Source: Synechococcales cyanobacterium C42_A2020_086
Lineage (GTDB): Bacteria > Cyanobacteriota > Cyanobacteriia > Elainellales > Elainellaceae
NCBI GenBank assembly: GCA_015272325.1
Contig: JACYLU010000016.1
Coordinates: 1-64,000, forward strand
Length of the DNA: 64,000 nt
Direction of reading: 5' to 3'
Of this stretch, positions 52,773-61,671 are shown piece by piece. A program made the position numbers and the translations under genes. The notes beneath the pieces were generated by a model that worked only from the letters and a program-made list of their open reading frames with translations, was not told the DNA's origin and did not search any database. Position 1 is the stretch's first letter, and every line of letters begins with the position of its first letter.

Positions 52773-53696
52773 CTACAGAGGATCAGATGACGGTCGGTGG
52801 TTGATCCGCCACTTGCGAATTCCAATCACCACGTAATAGTAAATTGTGAACATGATTCCGGCGAAAATCTGCCCGCCCCAAGGCCCATGCCAAAACTCGA
52901 AGGCGGCTTTTCCCCAATAGGCTTCCGAAAGGGCTAGCAGCATGATGCGGGGAATATTGGCAATCAGAGCCAGGGCAATCCCAATGGCAACCATCAGTAC
53001 TACCTTAGTCATGGGTTCCCGCAGGGCAAGCCCCACCACCAAACTGGCAATAGCCATCATCGTAGCCATGTCAAAACCACTACAGCCCCAATCAACTCGG
53101 ACGGCTCCACCAGGCAGCGCAATCGATACGGCATCTGCCAGCACCGCCGGTTGACCCATCGCCTGCAAGCCCAAGGTGCCGCTCCAGGCCATCAGGCGTT
53201 CTAGCATCTGAGGAGGAGTAAAGGTTTTCCAGAGCGTCATCCCTACCGCGGTCGGTTCGGGAAATAGCCCCAGCCCAATCAGAAAAACCGGAATCGGATA
53301 GCGCCCAAAGACGCTGGCTCCCCACGTGCTGAGGGCAATGCCGGCAAAAGACTGAAGCCAGATGAGGCGCTGCATCCACAGGGTGGTGAACCCAAGGGGC
53401 AACAGCAGCAGGCTGACCACAATCAGAAAATAGCCTAGCATCCGGTCGCTTTCATTGGCTTCTAAGGTCGCTAGCTCCGAGCGCTGCTGCCAAAGGCGAT
53501 AGAGACCCAACCCCAGGGCAGCTGCCATAAAGATCGAGCCAGAGCCATGCAGGGCACCCACCACCAGCTTCGTCAACCACAGCGGCAGGTAGCAGGCGAC
53601 AACCACCAATCCCAACGCCACTATCCGCCCATGCGAAGTTTGCAATCTGCGTAACCATATCCCCGCAGAGGGGGCTATTTTTCTGCTCATGGCCAA
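52773..53696 (-). CDS. Cyanoexosortase (probably C type)
   Basis: A 307-residue multi-pass membrane protein with the exosortase active site: Cys205 in DWGCSGFDM, Arg250 in NIPRI and His270 in FEFWHGPWGG. Exosortases cleave PEP-CTERM-type tails and attach proteins to the envelope. The next gene is HpsJ-like, a partner I recall as accompanying cyanoexosortase C, and the gene after it encodes a PTPA-tailed protein; the three are consecutive. It is likely to process the PTPA-CTERM protein at 54604 and possibly the cassette protease at 6892. The three genes are on the minus strand, with zero bases between this gene and the HpsJ-like gene. Confidence 0.88.
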   Translation of the reverse strand: MAMSRKIAPSAGIWLRRLQTSHGRIVALGLVVVACYLPLWLTKLVVGALHGSGSIFMAAALGLGLYRLWQQRSELATLEANESDRMLGYFLIVVSLLLLPLGFTTLWMQRLIWLQSFAGIALSTWGASVFGRYPIPVFLIGLGLFPEPTAVGMTLWKTFTPPQMLERLMAWSGTLGLQAMGQPAVLADAVSIALPGGAVRVDWGCSGFDMATMMAIASLVVGLALREPMTKVVLMVAIGIALALIANIPRIMLLALSEAYWGKAAFEFWHGPWGGQIFAGIMFTIYYYVVIGIRKWRINHRPSSDPL

Positions 53697-54308
53697 TTAC
53701 CGCTTACGGGCAGACAGACCATAGCGACCCAGCCCAATCAGCCCTAGCCCCACAGCAACTAGGTTAATGACGCTGGTGATTCCGGTTTTCAGCACGGTGG
53801 TCTGGGCATTTTGCTTCGCAATGGTGGCTTGTCCGGTCAGCTCTTGGGCGGCTCGCTGCAAATCGGCCGCCGTGATATTTTCGCCTAGGGCAGCAGGGTT
53901 GGCTTGAGCATTCCGAATCTGGTTCTGAACCTGCGTTTCCTGAGCGCTGATGGTGTTGAGCGCCTGTTGCCGCAAACTCAAGGTATCGCGAACCACGAGC
54001 AAACAGGTAATGAGGTAAATCGCGCCCAGAAACAAGGCAAACAGCGAAAACTGCCGCACCCCACGGCCATTCAAACTGCCGGCAATCACCAGCCCCACGC
54101 CCAGCAGCAGCACCAAACTGCGATCGCCAAACTGCTGCAAAAAGCCAACCCGCCAGAGGGCATCACCCAACTGCGGCGGCAGAAACAGCACCAGCATATT
54201 CAGCGTGAAGCCAAACAAGCAAACGAACCCAATAATTTGAAAAATCCCCATTATCCGGTCAGGACGATTTGTCCCAGACAGAGAAGCGGGAGTAGAAGCA
54301 GACGCCAT
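53697..54308 (-). CDS. HpsJ-like protein, exosortase-associated
   Basis: A 203-residue membrane protein. Hydrophobic segments are IIGFVCLFGFTLNMLVLFLPP, LVLLLGVGLVIAG, FALFLGAIYLITCLLVV and LVAVGLGLIGLGRYGL, and a helical periplasmic or cytoplasmic region (QALNTISAQETQVQNQIRNAQ) lies between the third and fourth. HpsJ is named from the hormogonium polysaccharide genes; this group accompanies cyanoexosortases. It abuts the exosortase gene exactly (stop at 53697, next gene ends 53696), so they are co-transcribed. Confidence 0.8.
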   Translation of the reverse strand: MASASTPASLSGTNRPDRIMGIFQIIGFVCLFGFTLNMLVLFLPPQLGDALWRVGFLQQFGDRSLVLLLGVGLVIAGSLNGRGVRQFSLFALFLGAIYLITCLLVVRDTLSLRQQALNTISAQETQVQNQIRNAQANPAALGENITAADLQRAAQELTGQATIAKQNAQTTVLKTGITSVINLVAVGLGLIGLGRYGLSARKR

Positions 54309-54603
54309 AAAAAATCACCCAAAGAAAACTAAAGGAACACAAGCAATACAGAGAATCTCGATTGTGTTGAGATTCGTAGTGATATCTGTGATAAAACTCG
54401 CTACAGCCCGATTGCGTTGTCAAGCCAGAAAAAGGGGGTCGGGGATTCGCTCAGATGCAGGAGTGGCTCCCCTTTCCCCCTGCGCTTCTGCACTTGACTA
54501 ACCAAGCCTCGTTCACCCCGTAACTGAGGCTACTCAATCCGCATAGCCCGTCTGTAGCCCCCTCGCAACGGGAGCGGGGTTGGGGTGAGGGCAAGACTAC
54601 ACC

Positions 54604-55416
54604 CTACGCCTTGACGCCCGCTTCCTTCTTACGCTTGCGCAGCATGGCCCCAGCAAAGCCCAGGGCAGCCGGCACCAGAGCGGGAGTGGGAACCACACGG
54701 AAGGCATGGTTATCACTTTCCAGCGATGGACTGGCTGAGATCAGCTCAATGCGGTCAAAAAGCTGACTTTTATTGCTGGCAAAAAAGTTGACATACTGGG
54801 TAACTCGACCACTAGGGGTGTTAGGTCCCAATGCCGCTAGGATCTGACCGCCGGTGACCGTACCCAAGAGGTTCGTCCCGTTGAAGAAGCGGATGCGGTT
54901 GAAGCCGTCGATACTACCCAAATACAACCCAAAGTAGTTGAGCCGGGCAGGTCCTCGGAAGGAGATTGTGACAGGACCACGCTCTAGCGGCGATCCCAAA
55001 GTCAGGTAGTTCGTCAAGTTGTCAAGGGCAGGGTCAAGATCCTGGGGAGGATTACCCACAATGACTTGTCCAGGTGCTCTAAACCGACCTGTCTCGTTGC
55101 CAACGACCACTCTTCCAACACGACCATCGACTTCAGGAGCACTGTACGTTGCGACTCCATTCGGCAGGGTGAATGGCAAAGCAGAGGGAGGATTCGGGAG
55201 AACGTCGTTGTTACCGATTGCCGTTCCTACCGGAATATCGTTGAAGGTAACGACGTGAGCACCGCTTACAGCAGTAGTCAGACCCGAATTATCACCTGCT
55301 ACACTGCCACCAAAGGTAAACGTGAAAGCGTCAGCGGGTTGAGCTGCCACTGTTGCTATAGCGGTTAGGGCAGCGGCACCGGCCAATGGCTTTAAGATTT
55401 TTGAAATGAGACTCAT
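54604..55416 (-). CDS. PTPA-CTERM sorting-tail secreted protein
   Basis: A 270-residue protein with signal peptide (LKPLAGAAALTAIATVAAQPADA) and a sorting tail: RVVPTPALVPAALGFAGAMLRKRKKEAG, which has the PTPA motif, a hydrophobic helix and a basic end. The mature domain is beta-rich and holds ITYLTLG-like repeats and FRGPARLNYFGLYLGSIDG, which resembles PEP-CTERM domain proteins of carbohydrate-binding or jelly-roll type. It follows the HpsJ-like and exosortase genes by about 295 bases. Presumed substrate of the neighbouring exosortase. Confidence 0.87.
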   Translation of the reverse strand: MSLISKILKPLAGAAALTAIATVAAQPADAFTFTFGGSVAGDNSGLTTAVSGAHVVTFNDIPVGTAIGNNDVLPNPPSALPFTLPNGVATYSAPEVDGRVGRVVVGNETGRFRAPGQVIVGNPPQDLDPALDNLTNYLTLGSPLERGPVTISFRGPARLNYFGLYLGSIDGFNRIRFFNGTNLLGTVTGGQILAALGPNTPSGRVTQYVNFFASNKSQLFDRIELISASPSLESDNHAFRVVPTPALVPAALGFAGAMLRKRKKEAGVKA

Positions 55417-55523
55417 GGGTTTTATCTACCTCAATTGTGAACAGGGAATAATCTCTGAAGACAAGCCTCAGAGGTGGCGATCCGAGACGGCAAGAAGCAG
55501 ACAAGCCGCTTCTATTCAGGGCA

Positions 55524-55560
55524 ATGAAGGCAAGGGTTTAAAGTCGCTTTTTGCCTTCAT
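55524..55560. promoter_or_regulatory. Hairpin upstream of the PTPA-CTERM gene
   Basis: ATGAAGGCAA (55524-55533) and TTGCCTTCAT (55551-55560) form a perfect 10-bp inverted repeat in the 387-base spacer between the GT4 gene and the PTPA-CTERM gene. It could be a 5' leader hairpin or a weak terminator. The rest of the spacer shows no gene. Confidence 0.4.
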
Positions 55561-55803
55561 CCAGGCAGCGCAACCGCATGATGGGTTACATGTTCCTGCC
55601 TCGGTCGCATCAATTACACACAAAGGTAGAAGCCAACACCTGATCCCCTGGAGGAAATTACGAAGCGCCGCTAATTTCCTTGCCTGAATTCTAGTCAAGT
55701 CCACTCCTCACTTCAACGTACGACCCCGTAGGTTTACCGAGACTTCACGGTTGACAGCGAAACAAGAGTACCGCGTGAACTCCGGTTGGGGTGGAGTGGC
55801 AGG

Positions 55804-57108
55804 TTACCCCGCTGCCCGCCGCAGCACTTTGTAGTACTGGGTGGCAATCGCTTCTGGGGTAAACGATTTCTGCAAATAGGCTCGACCCGCCGCACCCATC
55901 TTCTCGGCAGTGGGGCGATCCTGCATCAGCAGGCGAATGAACTGCGCTAGCCCTTGCCCGTCGCCATTGCGGAAGCTGGCACCGCAGTTCGCCTCCGTAA
56001 GGATTTGATTGAGGTACGAGTGCGGCGGGCAGATTACCGCCAGCGGCCGACCCGACGACAGCGCCGAATACAGCTTGCTGGGAGCCACCAGGCTTTCCAT
56101 GCCCTCGGCCACGCTGACCAACGACAGATCGCAGGCAGTCAAGGAGTAGGGCAGCACCTGCCGATCCTGATAGGGCAAGAACTGGAAGTTCGTTAGCCCG
56201 AGCTGCTGCACCTGCCGCATCAAGCCTTCTCGCTTGGCACCCGCCCCAATGCAGACAAACCGCACCGGCTCATCCCGCAGGTGAATCGCGGCATCCAAAA
56301 TGGTGTCTACATCGTGGCAGCGCCCCATATTGCCCGAGTACAACACCGTGAACGGCTCGACGAGCTGATGCTCTTGGGCAAACCAGTTGTCGGCTTTGGG
56401 CAGCGGCACGATCCAGTCGGGATTGGCCCAGCTATGAATGACCGACACCTTAGATTGCACCTGCGGGCACAGCTCGACGATTCGCTGCTTCATCGCCGGA
56501 CTCAGCACAATCACCCCTTTAGACTGTCGCCACACCCGGCAATTGATCGCTTGCCAAAGCCGCGCTAGCCAATGATGGGCTGGAATCACGCCCAGCTCAA
56601 TGGCAATATCGGGGTATAGGTCATAAATCAAACACACGTAGGAGATGCCAAGTAGCAAGCTCGCGACATAACCCAGGATCGGCAAAAAGGGTGGAGCACT
56701 GGTTAGCAAAATAACATGCTGCTGGCGGCGAGGATGCAGTAAATACAAGAATGAGCGAAGGCTAAAGAGAATCCCATTGATTGCTTTACCACGAATGCGA
56801 TGTGGAAAGAGTTGCGAGGTTCGCGATCGCCTGACCTGAACTCGTCCCAGGGTTTCAAAGGCGGGTGCCCGTTCAGACTGAAACGCATATCCAGGTTGTC
56901 CGGTAAAGACTTCCACCTCAGCGCCTTGGCGGTCTAATTGTTTGGCTAATTCTTCGATGAGCTGGCCAGTTGGAGCATAATCAGGCGGAAAGAATTGATT
57001 GACGACAGAAACCTTAACGCGGCCTCTGGGTTTCACCTGTTCAAGGGGGGGGCTAATCAAGTCAGAGTGAATTTCGGAACTCTTCTTGAGCCAATCGCTG
57101 ATATTCAT
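55804..57108 (-). CDS. Family 4 glycosyltransferase (WcaI/WbuB-like)
   Basis: About 434 residues from ATG 57108 (MNISDWL). VSVVNQFFPPDYAPTGQLIEELAKQL and TGQPGY are typical of WcaI/WbuB-like GT4 proteins; FLYLLHPRRQQHVILLTSAPPFLP, YDLYPDIAIELGV and PFTVLYSGNMGRCHDVDTIL complete the core, with SLVAPSKLYSALSSGRPLAV as donor loop (E of the usual EX7E absent). It lies upstream of the PTPA-CTERM gene and downstream of the WecA-like gene, on the same strand. Confidence 0.9.
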   Translation of the reverse strand: MNISDWLKKSSEIHSDLISPPLEQVKPRGRVKVSVVNQFFPPDYAPTGQLIEELAKQLDRQGAEVEVFTGQPGYAFQSERAPAFETLGRVQVRRSRTSQLFPHRIRGKAINGILFSLRSFLYLLHPRRQQHVILLTSAPPFLPILGYVASLLLGISYVCLIYDLYPDIAIELGVIPAHHWLARLWQAINCRVWRQSKGVIVLSPAMKQRIVELCPQVQSKVSVIHSWANPDWIVPLPKADNWFAQEHQLVEPFTVLYSGNMGRCHDVDTILDAAIHLRDEPVRFVCIGAGAKREGLMRQVQQLGLTNFQFLPYQDRQVLPYSLTACDLSLVSVAEGMESLVAPSKLYSALSSGRPLAVICPPHSYLNQILTEANCGASFRNGDGQGLAQFIRLLMQDRPTAEKMGAAGRAYLQKSFTPEAIATQYYKVLRRAAG

Positions 57109-57189
57109 AGGGCTTTGCGTGAGGAACACAGATAGGGACAGGACTCTGCTGGCTAGTCGCAACAGAAATAGGACGGGGCAAGATGAACC

Positions 57190-57272
57190 CTATTGACAGA
57201 ACTATTGACAAATAGAAAACAAAGCTGTGATAAAACCGCGAACAAATCGTAAACAAATGGCGAACAAATCAA
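57190..57272. repeat. 11- and 12-bp-period repeats upstream of the GT4 gene
   Basis: CTATTGACA occurs at 57190 and 57202 (12-bp period). AACAAAT with variable flanks occurs at 57241, 57252 and 57263 (exact 11-bp period). They occupy the 170-base spacer between the WecA-like gene and the GT4 gene, on the helical face expected for a cooperative regulator, or they may be slippage products. Confidence 0.6.
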
Positions 57273-57280
57273 AATCGCGA

Positions 57281-58336
57281 CTAGTTCTGTTGAGCCAGAT
57301 TCCACGCCCGCCAAGAGCTACAGCCCAGCAGCAGAGTAGCACCCAGTACCCCAAAAATGCTGTTGGGAATGCCAGCTACGGCAATCGCTAGGCTCCCGGT
57401 CCAAAAGGCCAGGGTGTAGATAAACAGCACGGTGAACCGATGCGGTAATCCAATGTTGAGCAGCCGATGGTGCAGGTGGCGTTTGTCAGCCGCCATGGGC
57501 GACTGTCCGTTCTTCAGCCGCATCAGAATCACGGCAACCATGTCGAGCAGCGGCACCGCCAAAATCAAAAAGGGCAGGACAATCGCCGTAAGGGTGGCGC
57601 TTTTTACCAGTCCCACGATGCTCATGCCTGCTAACGTGAACCCGATAAAATAGGAGCCACCATCGCCCATAAAAATACGAGCGGGGTTGAAATTGTAGTA
57701 GAGAAAGCCAAGCAAGCTACCGGACAAGGCCAGCATCACCAAGGCAACCTCGGGGTGTCCCGTGGCAAAACTGACAATCGCCACGCTGACCGCAGCAATG
57801 CACGACACACCAGATGCCAGACCATCTAAACCGTCGATCCAGTTAATGGCATTCACCACGCCTGCCAACCACAGGATGGTAATCGGCAAGCTCAGCCACC
57901 CCAACTGGATCAGCCCAATCCCCGGCAGGGTCAAAAAATCAATTCGCACGCCGGCAAGCCAGACCAATCCTGCAACGCTCGTCTGCAGGCCTAAACGTAG
58001 CGCCGGAGACAAGCTAATTAAGTCATCCGCCAGCCCAATCAGGAAAAAGGCTAAACTGCCGCCTAGGACCCAAAGAACCTTACTCGGGAAGACCGCTGAG
58101 AAACTGCTTTCGGCAACGAGGTCGACGAATAGCCCAATCAGTCCTAGCGCCAGCAACGTACCGAAACAGATAGAAACTCCGCCCAAGCGCACAATCGGAC
58201 GCTGGTGCATCTTGCGGGCAGAAGGAAGATCAAACTTGTGATGCTTCAGCGCAAACCGGTTAACAGATGGGATTGAGCTAATAACAAAAGCAACCGCAAT
58301 AGAAAATACGCTCAGGGAACAACAAGTCCAAAGCAT
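57281..58336 (-). CDS. Undecaprenyl-phosphate sugar-1-phosphate transferase (WecA/TagO-like)
   Basis: A 351-residue protein with about ten membrane segments. The Mg-binding DDLISLSPALRL, catalytic NAINWIDGLDGLASG, FMGDGGSYFIGF and KRHLHHRLLNIG motifs define the MraY/WecA/TagO family of polyprenyl-phosphate N-acetylhexosamine-1-phosphate transferases. It would start repeat-unit synthesis by moving GlcNAc-1-P to undecaprenyl phosphate. The first residues (MLWTCCSLSVFSIAVAFVISS) are hydrophobic, so the start at 58336 is plausible. The Wza gene lies 930 bases further on, divergently. Confidence 0.9.
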   Translation of the reverse strand: MLWTCCSLSVFSIAVAFVISSIPSVNRFALKHHKFDLPSARKMHQRPIVRLGGVSICFGTLLALGLIGLFVDLVAESSFSAVFPSKVLWVLGGSLAFFLIGLADDLISLSPALRLGLQTSVAGLVWLAGVRIDFLTLPGIGLIQLGWLSLPITILWLAGVVNAINWIDGLDGLASGVSCIAAVSVAIVSFATGHPEVALVMLALSGSLLGFLYYNFNPARIFMGDGGSYFIGFTLAGMSIVGLVKSATLTAIVLPFLILAVPLLDMVAVILMRLKNGQSPMAADKRHLHHRLLNIGLPHRFTVLFIYTLAFWTGSLAIAVAGIPNSIFGVLGATLLLGCSSWRAWNLAQQN

Positions 58337-59266
58337 GGTAGTTAGGTGTCCAGTGAAGGAAAGGGAAACACAGCAAAACCATCATGGTGATGCACTGTAA
58401 CACCGTATCCAAGCGCTTTTCAGCACAAAACAGACTTAACAAAGTAGACTCAATAGATCATCGTTTGGTAGAAGGTTTTGGTAGAAGGCATGCAAATGCT
58501 ATTCAGTCACTCAGTTATGGGCAGTTTGTCGGTGTAGACAATGTGTAGACAACGTGTAGACAATGATGCCAAGCCACCGATCCCAACGATCTAGCGGCTC
58601 TGATCAAGCCTGATACACCTAGGATATTGATATTTTGATATGCTATTTGGGTGTATTATCTTGCCTTTTGATCGATCTACAGCTGAAGTGCGGGACAATC
58701 AGGCAAATACCCTCTAAAGTGCCCTAGAGCGCCCTAAAATCTCTGCGACCTTGGGGCAGACTTTACCTGGAGATGCCATTGGCTCGCAAGCAAGGAGCAA
58801 AGCCACAACCCTGGATAAACAGCAAATCTTGTATACCGACAAACGTATACCGACAAACTCGATCAACGAACGTCTTTTTGTCAATCTCTAGAGCAAGTCA
58901 CTAACCTGATTAACGTGCCGAACGGTAAACAGCTCAACGGGTAAATGCTGGAATAATGCCTGCTCAGTACGGTAGAGACCCGAGACGGCAGATGCGCTGA
59001 TTACTTGCTGATTACTCGTATGTGAGTGATGCTACCTAACCTCACAGAGAATAATCAAAGCATCTACAGGTAAATTTATTGGCGCTTCACATTCAGCTAG
59101 CGCTTTTTAAAGCTGTATCGATTATCTTGCGTGAAATTACACGACCACCGTTATTTTGCCTAATTTTCTACTAGAGGCATCCTGACCCTTCTGCCATTGC
59201 CTGTAATAAGTAGTAGTAAGAAGTCCCAGTATCCGCCTTATTCTGTCGTTATCTCCAGGTCGATTG
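58337..59266. other. 930-base divergent spacer rich in short tandem duplications
   Basis: No gene is found. Perfect local duplications: TTTGGTAGAAGG at 58464 and 58477; GTGTAGACAAT/GTGTAGACAAC/GTGTAGACAAT head to tail at 58532-58564; GTATACCGACAAAC twice at 58833-58860; GCTGATTACT at 58996 and 59007. It should contain promoters for the WecA-like gene and Wza. Confidence 0.6.
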
Positions 59267-61525
59267 ATGCGTGTTTCTGCCCTGATCCAGATCTCGACGA
59301 TGGCTGCCTGTCCCCTAGCCCTGTTGGCATTAAACGACACAGGCGACAGTCGTGTTCCCGCGCCGCCCGCTCCCTCTCCGCTGCCCTCGCAGGCCACTTC
59401 CCCCACTAGTGCGCCTGCAATCCCGAGCTTACCCACCTCGGTGGCTCCACCCGAAGCGTTTGCTCTCGAAGCAACGGAGCACCATCCTCTGCCTTTAAAA
59501 ACTCCTGCGCTACCGACTCCTGCTTTATCCTTCTTGGCAAATCCCGTTTTACCCGAGCCAACGTTGCTGACCCAGTCGCTCGTTGCTGAGACGCCAGCCG
59601 CACCTGCAACCCCCAAACCCTCTGCACGCTCTAATCCCCTCAACCTCTCTAACCAGCCAGCGAGCGTTCCTCAAGCCATTGCCGCTCCCGAGAATTTAAA
59701 TCTGCCTTGGGACCGGATTGTGGCTCGGTCGGTGGGTCTCGATGAACGCACCTTTGCCGCCGTCAGTCGGGCTGCAACCGCTTCGACCGCAGCACCAGCC
59801 GCGACGGCCCCCTCGGCTGCTCCAGCAAAAGCAGTCGCTCCGCCGGAAGCAGTAGCTCCCCTAGAAACGGGGGCAGAACCAAGGGTGTTGGATGCTGCAG
59901 CCGTCAGCGCTACCCTGACGCTTCCCACTCCAGAGCTATCGGGTGAGCCGTCGCCGATCCCATCTGCTGAACTGCCGCCCGTCGAGCCGGATGCCGATCC
60001 AACCACGGACACGATTCTAGTTGCTGCGGCTTCCCCACTGATCGGTTCGGAGGCTCAATTGGCGTCTATACCAGCCACCGAGCAGACAGCCGCTGAGCCA
60101 ACCCTCTCTGCCGCAACTGAGGTTCCGACTCCACCCGCGGTTCAACCTGACGTTCAGCCTCAGATTCAGCCTGACGATCAAGCTAACGTTCAGCCTGCGC
60201 AACCCGCAACCCAGCCAGCACCGACAATCCTGGCCACAACCCCACCCTCCGCCATGCCGCCGTCTGCCGTGCTGCCAGTTCCTGCCCTCGATCCGTCCTA
60301 TCGCTTGGGCCCGGGAGACCAAATTCAGGTGAACTTCTTCAATGTGCCGGAATACAGCGGGCCGCAGCGGGTGTTGGTCGATGGCACGGTGAATCTGCCG
60401 GTGGTTGGCAGTGTTTCGGTGACGGGATTAACGTTAAGTCAGGCCGAACAAACGATTGCCGCTGCCTTTAGCCGCGAGCTGCGCAATATCCGCGTCACGG
60501 TGAGTTTGGCTCAGGCTCGGCCGCTACAAATTGGCGTGGCAGGAGAAGTGCAACAGCCCGGCTACTATGTGCTCACCTCTAGCGACGCTCAGCTTCCCAG
60601 CGTGGCTCAAGCGATTCAGACGGCGGGTGGTGTGACTCAGCTCGCCGATCTGCGGCAGGTTCAGATTCGCCGCATTGGTCCCACCGGTGCGCCTGAAACA
60701 ATTACCGTGAATCTGTGGGCGCTGCTAGAGCAAGGCGATCTCAGCCAAAACCTGACGCTGCTCGATGGCGATACGATCGTGGTGACGCCCACCAGCAGCC
60801 TCAATGCTGCCGAAACCGAACAGTTGGCCGCGTCTAATTTGGCTGCGAATGAGGCTCAGTCTGTGAACGTGGCGCTGGTAGGAGAAGTTGGCCGTCCGGG
60901 AGCCTATCGCTTAGAGAGTGCAGTTGGTAATCGCCCGACGCTGACGCAGGCCATTCAAGCTGCCGGCGGAGTCACCCCAGAAGCCAATCTGCGCAAGGTG
61001 CAAGTGCAACGAACGGCCCGCAACGGCACCGTGCAAACGACTACCCTCGACCTCTGGCAGCTCGTTACCACAGGGGACCTCAGCCAGGATCTGGTCTTGC
61101 AGCCGGGCGACCGGATTACGATTGCCAAGGCTGAAGCCATGACCCCCGAGGAAATGGCGCGAGTCACTGGCTCCAACGTGTCGCCTAGCACGATCAACAT
61201 CAATATTGTCGGCGAAGCCACCAGTCCGGGATCGGTGCAAGTTCCAGCGAACACAACTCTCAATCAGGCTCTGCTGGCAGCCGGAGGCCTCAACAGACGA
61301 GCACGCCGTACGGTGCAGCTGATCCGGATCAATCCCAACGGCACCCTGACCCAACGCAGCATTCAAGTAGACTGGGATCGCCCAGTAGATCCCGAAACGA
61401 ACCCAATTCTCCACAACAACGATGTGGTGCTAGTTGGGCGCACAACCCTGGCCAGCATTACCGATGGAGCTGCCGATATCCTGGAGCCAATCTTCCGGAT
61501 TCTGCCCATATTCCGCTTGTTCTAG
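59267..61525 (+). CDS. Polysaccharide export protein Wza-like, with long Pro/Ala-rich N-terminal extension
   Basis: About 752 residues. A signal-like N-terminus (MRVSALIQISTMAACPLALLAL) is followed by roughly 320 residues of Pro/Ala/Thr-rich low-complexity sequence. The export domain starts near residue 342 (YRLGPGDQIQVNFFNVPEYSG), with three SLBB-type repeats near 421 (GVAGEVQQPGYYVL), 533 (ALVGEVGRPGAYRL) and 643 (NIVGEATSPGSVQV). In typical Wza the export domain follows the signal peptide directly. It would form the outer-membrane channel for exopolysaccharide; Wzc follows. No lipobox Cys is clear in the mature N-terminus (a Cys at residue 15 is within the signal). Start: ATG 59267, preceded by TTG. 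Confidence 0.88.
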   Translation: MRVSALIQISTMAACPLALLALNDTGDSRVPAPPAPSPLPSQATSPTSAPAIPSLPTSVAPPEAFALEATEHHPLPLKTPALPTPALSFLANPVLPEPTLLTQSLVAETPAAPATPKPSARSNPLNLSNQPASVPQAIAAPENLNLPWDRIVARSVGLDERTFAAVSRAATASTAAPAATAPSAAPAKAVAPPEAVAPLETGAEPRVLDAAAVSATLTLPTPELSGEPSPIPSAELPPVEPDADPTTDTILVAAASPLIGSEAQLASIPATEQTAAEPTLSAATEVPTPPAVQPDVQPQIQPDDQANVQPAQPATQPAPTILATTPPSAMPPSAVLPVPALDPSYRLGPGDQIQVNFFNVPEYSGPQRVLVDGTVNLPVVGSVSVTGLTLSQAEQTIAAAFSRELRNIRVTVSLAQARPLQIGVAGEVQQPGYYVLTSSDAQLPSVAQAIQTAGGVTQLADLRQVQIRRIGPTGAPETITVNLWALLEQGDLSQNLTLLDGDTIVVTPTSSLNAAETEQLAASNLAANEAQSVNVALVGEVGRPGAYRLESAVGNRPTLTQAIQAAGGVTPEANLRKVQVQRTARNGTVQTTTLDLWQLVTTGDLSQDLVLQPGDRITIAKAEAMTPEEMARVTGSNVSPSTININIVGEATSPGSVQVPANTTLNQALLAAGGLNRRARRTVQLIRINPNGTLTQRSIQVDWDRPVDPETNPILHNNDVVLVGRTTLASITDGAADILEPIFRILPIFRLF

Positions 61526-61671
61526 GTCTGAAATCCAGTCGCCGGCACACGGCCGTGTCTCCTGAGTATCACCCATCAGCTGTTCTATCCAGCACCTGTA
61601 ATTCTCTGCTTCTACCTCTATTAATCAATTTCTGCTGTACTACTTCTACGCTGGATAGTCTTGTGTAAAGG

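Noticed and set aside
58532..58564. Triple 11-bp repeat considered as a PhoB-type operator
   Set aside because: The unit GTGTAGACAAT does not match the PHO-box pattern I know and many unrelated duplications occur nearby.
59137..59643. 168-residue Gly/Ala-rich open frame antisense to Wza
   Set aside because: It is the complement of the Pro/Ala-rich repeat coding region and has no independent features.
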